The notes beneath the pieces were generated by a model. It saw nothing but the letters and a program-made list of their open reading frames with translations, was not told where the DNA came from and did not search any database. Of a stretch of DNA of 64,000 nucleotides, positions 11,383-22,545 are shown one piece after another. A program made the position numbers and the translations under genes. Within the stretch, counting starts at the first letter, position 1. Each line of letters begins with the position of its first letter. Source of the stretch: Scilla litardierei (taxonomy: Eukaryota; Streptophyta; Magnoliopsida; Asparagales; Asparagaceae); the NCBI GenBank assembly GCA_030789695.1, contig CM061141.1, positions 322,571,938 to 322,635,937 of the forward strand, in the 5' to 3' direction.

Positions 11383-13251
11383 TGCTCCACCACCCACTTA
11401 GGCACACACTGGATGCCTCTCATACTTTTGCTGCGGCTATGATGGATATCTTCTGCCTGCTGATTTTACACCCCTCCTACACACACGTTTGGGTCACTTT
11501 TTGCTTATATGTGTCTATATCATTTTGTGAGAGGGGAGGTATTTTTGGGGCACCTATATTTTTGCTGATCTTGATCTCTGCATGCATCACTTGCATATCC
11601 GTCTCATATTTTTTATTTTCATAATGCATGCATCCTCACCCGCCCCACATATATCATTTCTTTCTGTGTGCCACACTTTGCACATTGAGGATACTATGCC
11701 GTTTAACCTGGGGGAGTGAGTGTCTTACGCACTTTTCATTTTCTTCATTTTTTTCCCCACCTTTCGTTATTTTACACTTATTTTCACCCACCTTTTCATT
11801 TTATTCCTCATGCATCACGTTTTCTTACTTTTTGTGTGTGCTGCATATGTATAGTGGTTCTTATTTTTCTTTTATCCTCATTTCTTTTATCCTTTTGGCT
11901 AGAGATGAATTTTCTGTGATGATGACGACGTTGAATTAGCTTATCTCTATATGCATATCATTTTGTTATGCCATCGTTTTTATTTCAGATATCATATGCT
12001 ATGCTTTGCTATGCATTCGAGATAGTAACCTGCACCTTCATGTATGAATGTGGATGAAATTCTTCTATTAGCTTAGTCTGATGATTTATATTGTATACTC
12101 TTCATAGAAAACACAACAAGCTTCGCGCATTGATTGCTTAAATTTGGAGTACTGCTTTGTTGTCTTATATCACTTCTTATTGCATGAAAATTGTACGCTT
12201 CACTTTCAGGTTGATTGGATGTATGCTATGTTGATATAACTGGATTGGTTTGCTTTCTGAAATCAAATTGAGTAGATTACGTTACTCTGCTGAAAGTTGT
12301 CGTGTACATTCTATAGAGTGAACCGAGCGTTACATATTTTTCTTTCTCCACATATCTTGAGCATCGTTTCTATACTTAGAATCATTGGTGAATCTCCCTT
12401 TAGCGAATCTTATATTGGCATATTCCCCTTGCTATAAAAATCCATGACCCAACACTCCAAAATCAAAAAGAAAAAAATACATGTATATCTTTCTATCTTT
12501 TGATTTGGGATCATAATTGTATATATTATCTATAAAACAAAAAAAATAAAAAAAGGGAGAAGAAAAAGAAAAAAGAGAAAAGAAGTTCTTACATGATCCC
12601 ACTTCATATTCTTTCTCTCTTTCTTCCCTCTTTTGTTTTTATTTCTTGGAGCTTCAAAAATGGGAATAATTTGCTGCCACCACGCTTATAGATAAGCTTG
12701 GGGGAAAGGATCCAATGATGTGTGAGAGAGTGACTACTTATCTGTGTATGACAACCTAGGCTAGGTAATTTTCTATGCTTAGGGAGATTACTAAAAGTAT
12801 TACGAAATCCAGGAATTGAAATTTGGCGTGCATTTCATGAAAACCACTCCTTTCTATTCTTATTGCTTCATATTGTGTGATACCTCTTATACTCCAAATA
12901 GAAAGCGATCAATTGAAAAGTGTGTGGCCTATGACTATGTATATTGCTTTGGATGCTTCAGACGATGCTAATTCTAGAAGGATTCCATATTTCATATTGT
13001 TTTGATATTCTAGGGGTTCTATACCGAATGCATCTTTATATGATCGTGATATCGAGATAAAAATCGTTGGCATGTTTTATTCGCCGTATGCTATTTGAGT
13101 AAGCAAACTCCACATCCTGAGAAAATGATCTAGAACCTCTCTCTTCGTTTTCTTTTCCATCTACTTTTTCCTTTTTCCTTATATTTATCCACCAGGTTTG
13201 CCATTTACTCATCTTCTTCGAGGACGAGTAAGAGGTAAGCTTGGGGGATTT
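11383..13251 (+). other. Athila 3' non-coding region with repeated purine tracts
   Basis: No credible gene. It holds the Athila-like stretch TTGCACATTGAGGATACTAT followed by CTGGGGGAGTG near 11706, an AAGCTTGGGGGAAAGG tract near 12690, and the terminal tract at 13237. Some 300 bp before the LTR there is an A-rich run (12530-12590). The small open frames here encode Phe/Ser/His-rich low-complexity peptides. Confidence 0.55.
13237..13248 (+). other. Polypurine tract of Athila element
   Basis: AAGCTTGGGGGA, 3 bp before the LTR start TGATCG. It follows the GAGGACGAGTAAGAGG stretch also seen, with slight changes, before the LTR at 26657. Confidence 0.65.
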
Positions 13252-13555
13252 TGATCGCTCCTTATTTTATACCTTTTTTGCATGTTTTCATGTCGTTTCG
13301 AATGCCCATATTGTGATTTTCCACGATTATTCGACGATATCGCGTTGCTTTTAACTATTTCTTATTTTTGTCGTATTTCAGGAGATACGGATCGATCTGG
13401 AGAGAAAATGAGATCAAGGGATTTTCATGCACATCGAAGCATCGCCCATAGCTTATTTGAGAAGTTATCAGCGCTAGAGGATGAGAGAAAGAGGAAAAAG
13501 TTCGATAGAATCGACGAGGAGGTAAGGAGGAGGAGAAAAGAGCCCAAATACAGCT

Positions 13556-13886
13556 CACTCGACCGAGTGAAGAACTGTACTCGGTCGAGTGAAACGGATT
13601 CACACTGCTAAATTTCAACGTTCACTCGGCCGAGCATGGAAGTCCACTCAGCCGAGTGAGGAAGCTCACTTGCCCGAGTACGTCAGGAATTTTCTTCTGA
13701 GAAGCATCCAAGTTACTGGAGATTTTGAGAAGACCCACTCGGCCGAGCAAGATTGCTCACTCGACCGAGTGAAGAAGCCCACTCTGCCGAGTCAGTCAGA
13801 GTAATAGACCCCCAAATTTCCTAGACTTTCTGCCTTTTATTGGGACTGTCACTCGGCCGAGTGACATAGGTCACTCGGCCGAGTGA
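13556..13886 (+). repeat. Cluster of CACTCGRCCGAGTG near-palindromes (Athila LTR)
   Basis: About ten copies of the CACTCGGCCGAGTG / CACTCGACCGAGTG type, for example near 13556, 13579, 13623, 13646, 13736, 13758, 13849 and 13870. They lie in the U3-like part of the LTR, just upstream of the TATA-like box. Several carry single-base changes that break the symmetry. Confidence 0.9.
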
Positions 13887-13969
13887 CGCAGTCCGACTGC
13901 TACGCAAATTGGGTTTTTTGGGCTGCGCAGGGGCAAATCTGTCAGGATTTTTTGGACAAATTTGGCTTG

Positions 13970-13977
13970 TATTTAAA
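13970..13977 (+). promoter_or_regulatory. TATA-like box in Athila LTR
   Basis: TATTTAAA, about 80 bp after the last palindrome and followed by a plausible R region. It is the best promoter candidate in this LTR. Confidence 0.45.
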
Positions 13978-14328
13978 CCTAGCTTTATCCCTAGGTTTAG
14001 GAGAGACTTGTATTATTTTTTGACGGCTATTCCTTTTGTAAGTCTCAGCTAGAGATCATAGACGCATAATTTGGTTTGATCTTTCTATTAAAAACTCTTA
14101 TTTTTATGAATTGTTTCTTCTCTACAATGAATTATGCTATGAATTTATTTGCTATTTCTGAGATTTCCATGATGATTTGTGAGTACTTTCGTCGTTCTAG
14201 GGCATGTGGATGAACCCTATGGACCCGATCTTTGAATTGTGATGAATGAATAGAATTGTTGCTAGGATTGTTAACGATTAGGTTGTGATTGATTTATAAC
14301 GAGTATCTAGGAATTTCTATCGATTGGG

Positions 14329-14610
14329 ATTTGCAAGAGATTGGATCCTAATTGATAGGAAGGCCTAGATATTTGATTTAGGTTTATAATCAAGATTCTC
14401 TAGATTTGGTTTGCAAGAGATTGGGCCAAAGCTAGGATTTTTATTATAAATCTATACTAATATTAGTTTGCAAGAGATTGGACGAATACGAACTATCATA
14501 ACCTAGATCGTAGCTCGAGTTTGCACGAGAGTGGGCTCGAGTTGCGATTGGACGATGATGTCGATCTTCACGCTAATGGCTTAGGTTAGGGTTTGCATGA
14601 GAGAGGGCCC
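14329..14610 (+). repeat. Degenerate TTTGCAAGAGATTGG repeats
   Basis: Five diverged copies start near 14330, 14410, 14467, 14519 and 14592, each followed by a purine/GC stretch and each spaced 52-80 bp apart. Later copies read TTTGCACGAGAGTGGG and TTTGCATGAGAGAGGG. The series looks like an old tandem expansion inside the LTR. Confidence 0.7.
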
Positions 14611-14970
14611 TAATCTAGGTTGCTATAGGCCGGCATTAGCGCGAGAGCGTGAGCTTGGGTCTACATTAAGTTGCGACTAGTTCACCTACATTCAAGCTTT
14701 GCAACAATTGAAATTCATGATCCACAAGGATAAGAGACGGTCCGTAGTGGGGATTTCCTATCCCTAGACGCTTTTATTATATTGATATCTATTTGCTATT
14801 TGAACGAATGTGACATTACCATCAAAACCATTCTTATTCCATTAATAGCTAAGTGATCAAAGTAGGATACTGTCAATTGCCCTCCCTGTGTTCGATACCC
14901 GCTTGCCACTACGCCGTGCGCTTGCGGTAAAATTACAATCGTTTTTCGGGTGTATATCCGGGCGCGATCA

Positions 14971-16143
14971 ACTTGGAGCAGCTGATTCTTCAATTATCGT
15001 ACATAAAGTGATATAAAGCCTTATTAAACTGAAATATTCAAATTTAGTGTAACCAATTTAAGAGACTAATATCAAACTGAATTGGTCTTCTCTGCATTTT
15101 ATGGCTTGTCTTGTAAGAGTAACTTGTTTACATACGACATATAAATATTGCATCTTGATTGATAAAATGTAATCTCAGAAACAATCAATTTCATCGCAAT
15201 ATCAGCTTCTACTAAACAAAACAGGGTATTTTCCAAACACAATATCAGCTTCAGCGCAATATTATTCCTTTTGACTACTTATGAATAAGAAAATCGGATA
15301 GTTTAATGAGGCTTAATTGATTATAGAGTTTAGCAATACATATACCCAACTTTTGATGTAAGGATAGATAATAAAAACTACATGTATTTTATAAGTTATG
15401 ATTGATAAGATTACAATCACCTACAACAAATTCTATGCATCATTTTGCTTATCTATCCTTGCACCATGCTCTTATAAATATAATAAAAGGAAAAAAGAGT
15501 GATGAACAACAACCACCATTAAACATAAACCTATCATATGAAAACAAATGGAAAGTAGAACAAACATCTATTGTTCACAGAGAGTAGGCATCAACTTGAA
15601 TGTCCCAGATAATCAAATTTCAATTTTTTTTCAATCCACATGAACAGCAAAAATCAAATAATGTTGATAAAAATCTAATAGAAAAGTGTAATATTTTTTT
15701 TTAAAAATGTTAGGAATCAAATCACTATGGTCAAAACCATAAACTATATTTATATAGAGATATAGAGTAACCATTATAAAGAATACTAAGGTGCTTTACA
15801 TGCATGGTTGGATACCAAAGGTCCCAAGACCATTCATTACACTTCCCCTTATCCATCCATCATTGTAAACTAGACATATGAATGCTTTAGGATTCATAGT
15901 GCTTATGAGTATTACGAGGGATGGAAACTTATGGATCCTGAATTAAAGAGCACAAGTCTTTTGACTTCCCCTGTTCTATGGATATCATTCGGGGTGGATA
16001 CTTCTGGATCCAGAGCTAATGAGGTTGCTTCGTTAAAACCTTTGGGCATGGAAAACCCAGTGGAAAAACCCATAGCTAAGGAAAAAGAGTACAACTCTAC
16101 ATTTAACTCCCCTTGATCTGTACAAGCTGCAAGCTTACAGATC
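14971..16143. other. Spacer without recognisable gene; retroelement scrap near 16030
   Basis: AT-rich DNA between two LTR elements. Open frames (for example 15402-15587 and 15931-16116) show no recognisable protein features. Bases 16028-16098, with TTAAAACCTTTGGGCATGGA, AACCCAGTGG and AAGGAAAAAGAGTAC, resemble a block I associate with plant copia-type elements. That association is from memory and weak. Confidence 0.45.
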
Positions 16144-17725
16144 TGTAACGACCTTCTCTCGGGGGCCAATTACTTATTTGATTTATTTGCAGGTGTTGTA
16201 GTTTACCAATGAAATCAACATAGCCACAACTCAGAGATGTACCAAACACTCAACCAGCGTACAAACATTATTATAGTTCAAATTAAAATACAACAAGCAG
16301 CAGCACGCACACACACAAATACATAAAAGGGAAAAGTGCTGAAAGGAAATGCAGAAAGGAAATACATAGCACAACATGTACACAAACACAAATAGCTAAA
16401 ACTCTGCGGTCTCTGGGTCAAATGCAGGCTCCTTGAACTCTGGGGCAATCTCCTCAATCAGGTCGTCGTCTGCCGATGCCATAAATAGAACCGAAGGTAA
16501 GTCACAACAATTCTAAATGAAGAAAAGAAGTACTGTACATGTATGACAAAAGTAACTACGTACAAGCAGACCAAAGTGAAATTAAAGTATGGTGTCTATA
16601 CAAGTGTAGAAAGTAAAGTGCAGTGTCTGTACTAGGGTAGAAAGTAAAGTGTATGTACTGTAAAGAAGGTGACTGTGCAAACTAACACTAGAACTACGTG
16701 ACTCAAGTAAGAGAGTACAATATTTAACCATCGAGTTCATCTCTTGTCCAGGTGTGCTTACCCAGACGGATGACGAAACACAGGCAGTAGTACAGGTATT
16801 TTGTCGAAACTTAGACAGCAGGATAGGATGCCGAAATTCAGGCGACATGATTGGAAGATGGAACTCCAGTCACTCCCGTACTCTCTCAAACTATGAGTTA
16901 CCCCAATACCCCAGTGATGTGTCAAGTGCAAGTTCGTTACAGGATGTTCCACATGATATTCCACATGTTTCTAGTCGAACCAAGACAATTGGTTGACTTT
17001 CTTATTGAAAACCAGAAAGTAGGAAAGAGGATAAGACAAGTCCAACACAAAGATGTTACTTCCGTGCTTCGATCACGTGGTAGTGTGGTTTAGCACACAA
17101 TTTACCCTAGTTGATAGTTATGTGCTACAAACACCAAAGTTAAAAGTTGGCAAAGTAATCTTTGGTTGATTACTTTCCTATTAGGTTAGGTCTCTAGTTC
17201 GGTACAAGTCAAAAGCCGTTCGGAGGCTATAAGTGGTGAAGTGTTACGAGTTCGTACAAGCACAGTAGACTAGTTTTCTAAGTTTAGAACCTGTCGTGAC
17301 TTACATAATTCAAGGCCGTCATAGCATGCCAGGAATGGATCTAAGGCTTCCTCTGAAGTTGGTTCACAAGAGTTTGAACCTGCAACACAAAAATAATCAG
17401 TTAGAGATCACGACTTTTCTATCTAAATATTCTGATCGTTTTGATTTTCAAAACCGGTTGAAACGGTGTCGGAAAATATTCAAAAATTTTATATAAGCCG
17501 AAAATGAATATTATAATTTTACTTCAAAAAGAAAAATATTTTCAGAAACTCCTGCTATTTTTTATAATTTTCAGAAGCTTGAAAATCATTTTAAAAACTC
17601 AATTTTCTTAAGTACTGTAAAACTTACATAATTTATTCCAGGAGCAATACTAGTCAGAAATACTTTAATGAGCAGTCAAAACGACAGTCTCGAAAATTAC
17701 TATTACATATATTTTTATCACGTAT

Positions 17726-18220
17726 CAGAAAGGTTGTAAAAAACGCTAGACCCTAGGCGTTCTGATTGCTAGCGCCTAGCGCCCAGAGCATTAATCGGGG
17801 ATTAATCGGCCTAGGCAGATTTGCATTTTTTTAATTATTTTATTTATTTTTATGTAATATATTTAAGTTTATATATAAATATATACATATATTATTTAAA
17901 ATACTTCAAATATTTAATACATACTAAATCAAATCCAGTTTACCTACTTTAGAGTATTTGTGTGCAACAAAATAAAATTTAAAAGATACCTCTTGTGTAA
18001 TTAAGCCATTTACCAAAAATGCCCAGACACCGCCCAGACACCGCCCAGGTACCGCCCAGACACCGTCCAGAGCGCCCAGACACTGCCCAGAATGCTTAGG
18101 AGGCCGATTAATCCCAAAAACGCCCAGATTGACCGCCCAGGCCATACTCAGAGCGTTTACTGGCAGCCTAGCGCCTAGGCACCGCCTAGGCGGCCGCCCA
18201 GGCCGATTTTTAGAACACTG
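17726..18220. mobile_element. hAT-like non-autonomous element rich in CCTAGGCG/CGCCCAG
   Basis: A 495-bp insertion runs from CAGAAAGGTTGTAAAAA to its mirrored end, which on the other strand reads CAGTGTTCTAAAAA. The tips are thus imperfect terminal inverted repeats beginning CAG, as in hAT elements. Flanks GTATCAG and GTATTAG resemble a 7-8 bp target duplication with one mismatch. The related LTR copy at about 23820 reads straight through and gives the empty site. Inside are many CGCCCAGACAC repeats and a palindromic CCTAGGCGGCCGCC-type end. It has no transposase. Confidence 0.65.
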
Positions 18221-18528
18221 TGTATTAGTGTATGTGAAAACAGAGAGCAACAGATTTTAGAAGGAATTTTACGTAATTAAGTTTTAGGCTTAAAAACGAT
18301 TCTGAAAACAACTAAGCGTCTGATCGAGATGAGACCAGCGCCATTGGATACAGAATATTATTTCCGATTTTCTGGAGCTAGTCTCACATTTTTCTGAGGC
18401 CAATATATTTAGTTATGAATTTAACACCATAAAATCCTATTTAATAATTAATAAAATACGAAATACGAAAATACTTTTCGTATTTACGATACTGCAATCG
18501 AAAAACTCACGCACCCACCGTTCGTTAC

Positions 18529-18990
18529 GTGTGCAATAGCGGAGGTTCTCTGCGGCCTTCTTTGACGGCGGACAGCAGCACAGGCAGGGGACGGCGGCGA
18601 GGTGGCAGCGGTGGCCGGCGAGAAGCACGGCGGCGGTGCTATAGCAGACGAAGACAATGTGCGTGGGTCAAGTGCTCGGAGGGATCGACGGGCACGGTGC
18701 TAGGGAGGCGCTGCTCGGGGCTGCGACGGAGCGGCAGGCATGACGGACGGTGGAGGGCGTCGAGGCAATGCGACGGCGAGGCGGTTGCGGCACCGGCGGG
18801 TCAAAGCGGTAGTGGAAGCGTTCGGGGATGGCGGTGGATGGTCGGAGGGCGGAAGCGGGCATTCGTCGGTGTCTGGAGGGTCGGAGGTGGGGTCGGAGGC
18901 GAGCGGCGGTCGGCGAGTGTGGGTCAAGGCCGCTGGGGGTGTCGTTGCTGGAGAAAGTGGGAGAGAGAGTGAAAGAGCGAGGAGTTGTCT
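18529..18990 (-). other. GC-rich block inside the chromovirus LTR
   Basis: About 460 bp of GGCGG/GCGACGG-type sequence in an otherwise AT-rich LTR. It lies just downstream, on the minus strand, of the TATA-like box, so it is probably transcribed leader (R/U5). Arg/Gly- or Pro/Ser-rich frames are open on both strands and overlap, as GC-rich DNA commonly gives. I do not call a gene. A shorter similar block is at 24120-24198 in the related LTR. Confidence 0.5.
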
Positions 18991-19064
18991 GGGTTCGACG
19001 TGAAAGAAAGAGAGAGAGGGAGATAAATAAATACTGTGGCTTAATTTGTGAAGCTGGGAGGGGG

Positions 19065-19072
19065 TTTAAATA
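19065..19072 (-). promoter_or_regulatory. TATA-like box in chromovirus LTR
   Basis: On the minus strand the sequence reads CCTATTTAAACCC, about 700 bp into the LTR and just before the GC-rich block. This is a reasonable U3/R boundary. Confidence 0.4.
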
Positions 19073-19769
19073 GGATTAGGGAGTGGTATTCTTGTAATTA
19101 GGGGGGAACACAATACTTAATGGAGTGGGTGAGATCCAAATAATTTGGATCTCACCAGCTAAGGGGAGGTGGGTTTAAGAAGTTGGTTCGGGGATTAGCG
19201 TAGAAGTAATTAGGTAAACGTAGTTTAGTAATTGTAAAAATGGTCATTAGTGAATGTAATTAATGAAAACGGAGGAATACAAGCCCGTTTTCGCATATGA
19301 CTCCGAAAAATTACGAAAACATACCCACGGGATCGTATCGTCTCGAGGATAGTGAATACAAGATCCATTTTGGGATTTGAATTCGGAGATACCAGTTTTT
19401 GGCCAAAACATTTAGAAAGCGGGTTTGCGGGTTCTAGGTTGATTTGATATCAGAAAATTATGAAATTAATTTGGGGAGCCCTAAATGATCATAGGATGCT
19501 ACTGTAGAAGTTTGAAAATGTTTTGAAGATGTTTGATGGAGCCACACTAGTAATACTTGAAATGAATTTTTTATCAGAATTGTTTTGAGTATTCAATGAA
19601 ATCTGAACTTAGTAAAATACATTAAAATTAGCCTAGAGCTTAAAAATATTTTTATAAGGAATTTTTGAAATCAGTTTTGTTATAAAACTCTTGACTACAT
19701 TTATAAAGTAATTTTTGAAAATACATAAAAATACGTAAAATGATGTGTTGAAAAATACTGATCGTTACA

Positions 19770-19782
19770 TCCTATCCTCCTT
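19770..19782 (-). other. Polypurine tract of chromovirus
   Basis: On the minus strand AAGGAGGATAGGA is directly followed by the LTR start TGTAACGATC. The upstream stretch GAATTTCCGAGAACGGAATT is like the common chromovirus 'gaatttcgaggacgaaatt' signature. Confidence 0.7.
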
Positions 19783-19921
19783 AAAATAATTCCGTTCTCG
19801 GAATTTCAAACTTAATAAAACAAATAATTGATGTTATGAAGAAGCTCAAGCAGATAAATGTTAGAAAAATATTATGAAATATAATGTGATATCACAGCAC
19901 CTAGAAAACAAGAGATGCTGT

Positions 19922-22545
19922 TTATGAATACATACTATCGACATCAACATCGTTTCCGAGACTAGCCTCAAGACTAGTAAGATCTTCAGACTCGATAAAC
20001 AAATAAGGGTAGCATACCTGCATATCATCCTTTAGCTCCCAAGTAGACTCTCCAGGTGAGTCGTGATGCCACAAGACACTGACAAGATTGATCACTCTAT
20101 TCTTGAGGGTCTTCTGTCGTCGATCCAAGATCTTGACAGGTTACTGATCATAAGATAGATCTGGATGAACAACAATCTCGGAGTAATCTACAACATGACT
20201 AGGATCACTCACGTAGCGTCGAAGCTGTGAGACATGAAAGACTTCATGTACTCCTTCCAATGCAGGTGGCAAGGCAAGGCGATAGGCCACCTCGCCTACT
20301 CGCTCCAAGATATCAAATGGACCAATATATCAAGGACTGAGCTTTCCTCTTCGTCCAAAGTGAATCATCCCACGATTCGGCGAGATCTTCACAAACACAT
20401 GGTCGCCAGGCTGGAACTCCAAATTTCGGCGCTTTGCATCTACCCAATGCTTGTATCGATCTTGCGCCAACTGTAGCTTCTCTCTGATGGTCTGAACTAC
20501 TTCCACTGCTTCCACAATCAAATCCGGACTGATGATCTCTCGATCGCCAATGTCTTCCCAGCTCAAGGGGGAATGACTCTTCCTGTCGTATATCGCGGCA
20601 AAAGGCGCAATACCAATGCTGGCCTGATAGCTGTTGTTGTTGAAAACTCCACAAGATGTAGATGGTCCTCCCAAGATCCCTTGAAGTCCAGCATATACAC
20701 ATGCAACATGTCCTCCAGGATCTGAATGGTGCATTCTTATTGGCCATCGGTCTGAGGATGATAAGCTATACTGAAGCTCAAGCGGGTCCCCGGACACTCT
20801 TGCAAGCTCTTCCAAAAATGAGACGTGAATCAGGTGTCTCTGTCTGAAACAATGCTGATAGGGACACCATGCAGCTTCACGGTCTCCTCCATGTACTTCT
20901 TGGCAAGTACCTCGGTCGACTGGCCCACTCTGAATGGGATGAAGTGTGCTGACTTGGTCAATCGATCAACGATCACCCAGATAGCATCGTTGTGCTTCGT
21001 GCTCTTGGGCAGTCCTGTCACAAAGTCCATCGTGATGTGTTGCCACTTCCATTCTGGGATGTGTAAAGGCTGCAACAAACCAGCAGACCGGTGATGTTCA
21101 GCCTTCACCTGCTGGCACACTATACACTTCGTCACACTACGTGCGATGCTTCTCTTCATCACATGCCTCTAGTAGTGTAGTCGCAAGTCCTGATACATCT
21201 TGGTCCTGCCTGGATGAATGGAATACAGAGAGCTGTGGGCTTCCTCCAATAAAGCTTCTCTGACATCTCCAAATGGTACGCAGATGCGGTTGTCGAATCT
21301 CAAATATCCATCCCCATGGATCTTGAATTTCGGCCTCTTGCCTACTAACACCATGTCTCTGATCTTCTGTAGCTTCTCGTCTCCTGCTTAGGCAGCCTTG
21401 ATCTTGTCCACCAGGTCAGACTGGATCTGAAGGTTGAGTAACAAAGACGTCACTCCAGGCAGTATGACATCCATCTCCATGGCTCGAAACTCGTGTCGAA
21501 GCCTCCATTGTGATGTGAGAGTCATCACTGCATGGAGGCGACTCAGAGCATTCGGTACGACATTGACCTTTCCAGGATGGTACTGAAGGTCAATATCATA
21601 GTCTGCCATCAGCTCGATCTATCGTCGTTGGTGCATGTTGAGCTCCTTCTGGGTGAACATGTATTTGAGACTTTTGTGATCTGAGAAGATCTTCACATGT
21701 TCGCCCACCAAGAAGTGTCTCCAGATCTTCAGAGCAAATATAACTGCCACCAACTCAAGGTCATAAGTGGGGTAGTTCTTCTCATGGATCTTCGGTTGCC
21801 TGGATGCATACGCGACGACTCGGCCATGCTGATGCAGCACACACCCAAGTCCTTTGCCAAAAGCGTCACAAAATACTTCAAACCCTCCGGCTCTGTCTGG
21901 GATGACCAGAATCAGGGCAGAATTCAGTCTTCTCTTCAGCTCCTAGAATGCATCCTCACAAGCCTTCGACCAGACGAATACCACGTCCTTCCTCGTCAAT
22001 CGCATCATGGATCCTGTGATCTTCGAGAAGTCCTGGATAAATCGTCTGTAGTAACCAGCCAGTCCCATGAAACTTCGAATCTCAGTCACAGTCTTAGGGG
22101 CTGGCCAGTTCTAAACATTAGCTACCTTCTCATGGTCGACGGATATCCCTTCTACAAATATGATGTGGCCCAGGAAAGCCACCTTGTCGAGCCAAAACTC
22201 ACATTTACTGTACTTAGCATATAGTTTGTATAGTCTTAGCGTCTCTAAGACCTTCCTCAGGTGAACTCTGTGCTCCTCGGCGTCCTTCGAGTAGATGAGG
22301 ATGTCGTCGATGTAGACGACTACGAATTTATCCAGATGGTTGTATAGAACCTGGTTCATGAGACTCATGAATACAGCAGGTGCATTAGTCACACCAAAGG
22401 GCATTACCAAGAATTCGTAGTGTCCATATCTGGTCCGGAATGCAGTCTTATGGACACCCTCCTTCTTCACCTTCACTTGATGATATCCGGTCTTCAGGTC
22501 CAGTTTCGAAAACATGCTCGATCCTCTAAGCGTGGTGAGCATGGT
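19922..22545 (-). pseudogene. Chromovirus pol: RT, RNase H, integrase, chromodomain (broken)
   Basis: On the minus strand from 22545: RT with SKLDLKTGYHQ, MPFGVTNAPAVF and the catalytic YIDDILIYS; RNase H with [10 protein letters not shown] (about 21660-21840); integrase with the CIVC zinc half-site, MDFVTGLPKS and SIVSDRD (20830-21162); the integrase C-terminal part with HVFVKISPNRG and [11 protein letters not shown]; then a chromodomain-like tail with SVLWHHDSPGESTWEL (19990-20130). The reading frame is broken by stops near 21390, 21350-21170, 20830 and 20140, and by a frameshift near 20640. It encodes no working enzyme. The chromodomain would normally steer integration to heterochromatin. 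Confidence 0.85.

Larger units (their letters stand above)
8899..14970 (+). mobile_element. Athila-type Ty3/gypsy element, 3' part only
   Basis: Four features identify it. A post-pol block GGGAGGCAACCCGA lies near 9340. A broken gene of the ATHILA ORF-1 family spans 10437-11382. Repeated AAGCTTGGGGGA purine tracts occur, the last at 13237. The 1.7 kb LTR ends with the Athila-style stretch carrying TGTGTTCGATACC and CGCTTGCGGT. The gag and most of pol are absent: the LARD-like LTR ends at 8898 and Athila sequence begins at the next base, so the 5' half probably lies beyond the left edge of the window. Confidence 0.8.
13252..14970 (+). repeat. Athila 3' LTR, 1719 bp
   Basis: It begins TGATCGCTCC and ends GCGCGATCA, so the ends TGATCG/CGATCA form a short inverted repeat around TG...CA. 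It contains a palindrome cluster (13556-13886), a TATTTAAA box at 13970, degenerate TTTGCAAGAGATTGG repeats and an Athila-type terminal stretch. The 5' LTR is not in the window. ACTTG follows and may be one side of the target duplication. Confidence 0.75.
16144..19769 (-). repeat. Chromovirus 3' LTR, 3626 bp including an insertion
   Basis: The ends are perfect 8-bp inverted repeats, TGTAACGA and TCGTTACA. Without the 495-bp insertion at 17726-18220 the LTR is about 3.13 kb. Read on the minus strand, it has a TATA-like box near 19070 and then a GC-rich block (18529-18990). Bases 17432-18460 match a second copy at 23528-24060. AGATC precedes the left end and is a candidate target duplication. 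Confidence 0.75.
16144..22545 (-). mobile_element. Tekay-like chromovirus (Ty3/gypsy), minus strand, 5' truncated
   Basis: Read on the minus strand, a broken pol (RT, RNase H, integrase, chromodomain) is followed by a purine tract and a complete 3' LTR (16144-19769). The order RT-RH-INT-chromodomain and the long LTR opening TGTAACGATC fit the Tekay/Del group of chromoviruses. Similarity to RT stops abruptly near 22545. Gag, protease and the N-terminal part of RT are missing, replaced by other LTR-like DNA. Confidence 0.8.

Noticed and set aside
18529..19073. Arg/Gly-rich frames of 80-147 codons in the GC-rich LTR block
   Set aside because: Several frames overlap on both strands, as expected for GC-rich DNA with few stops. 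No domain is recognisable.
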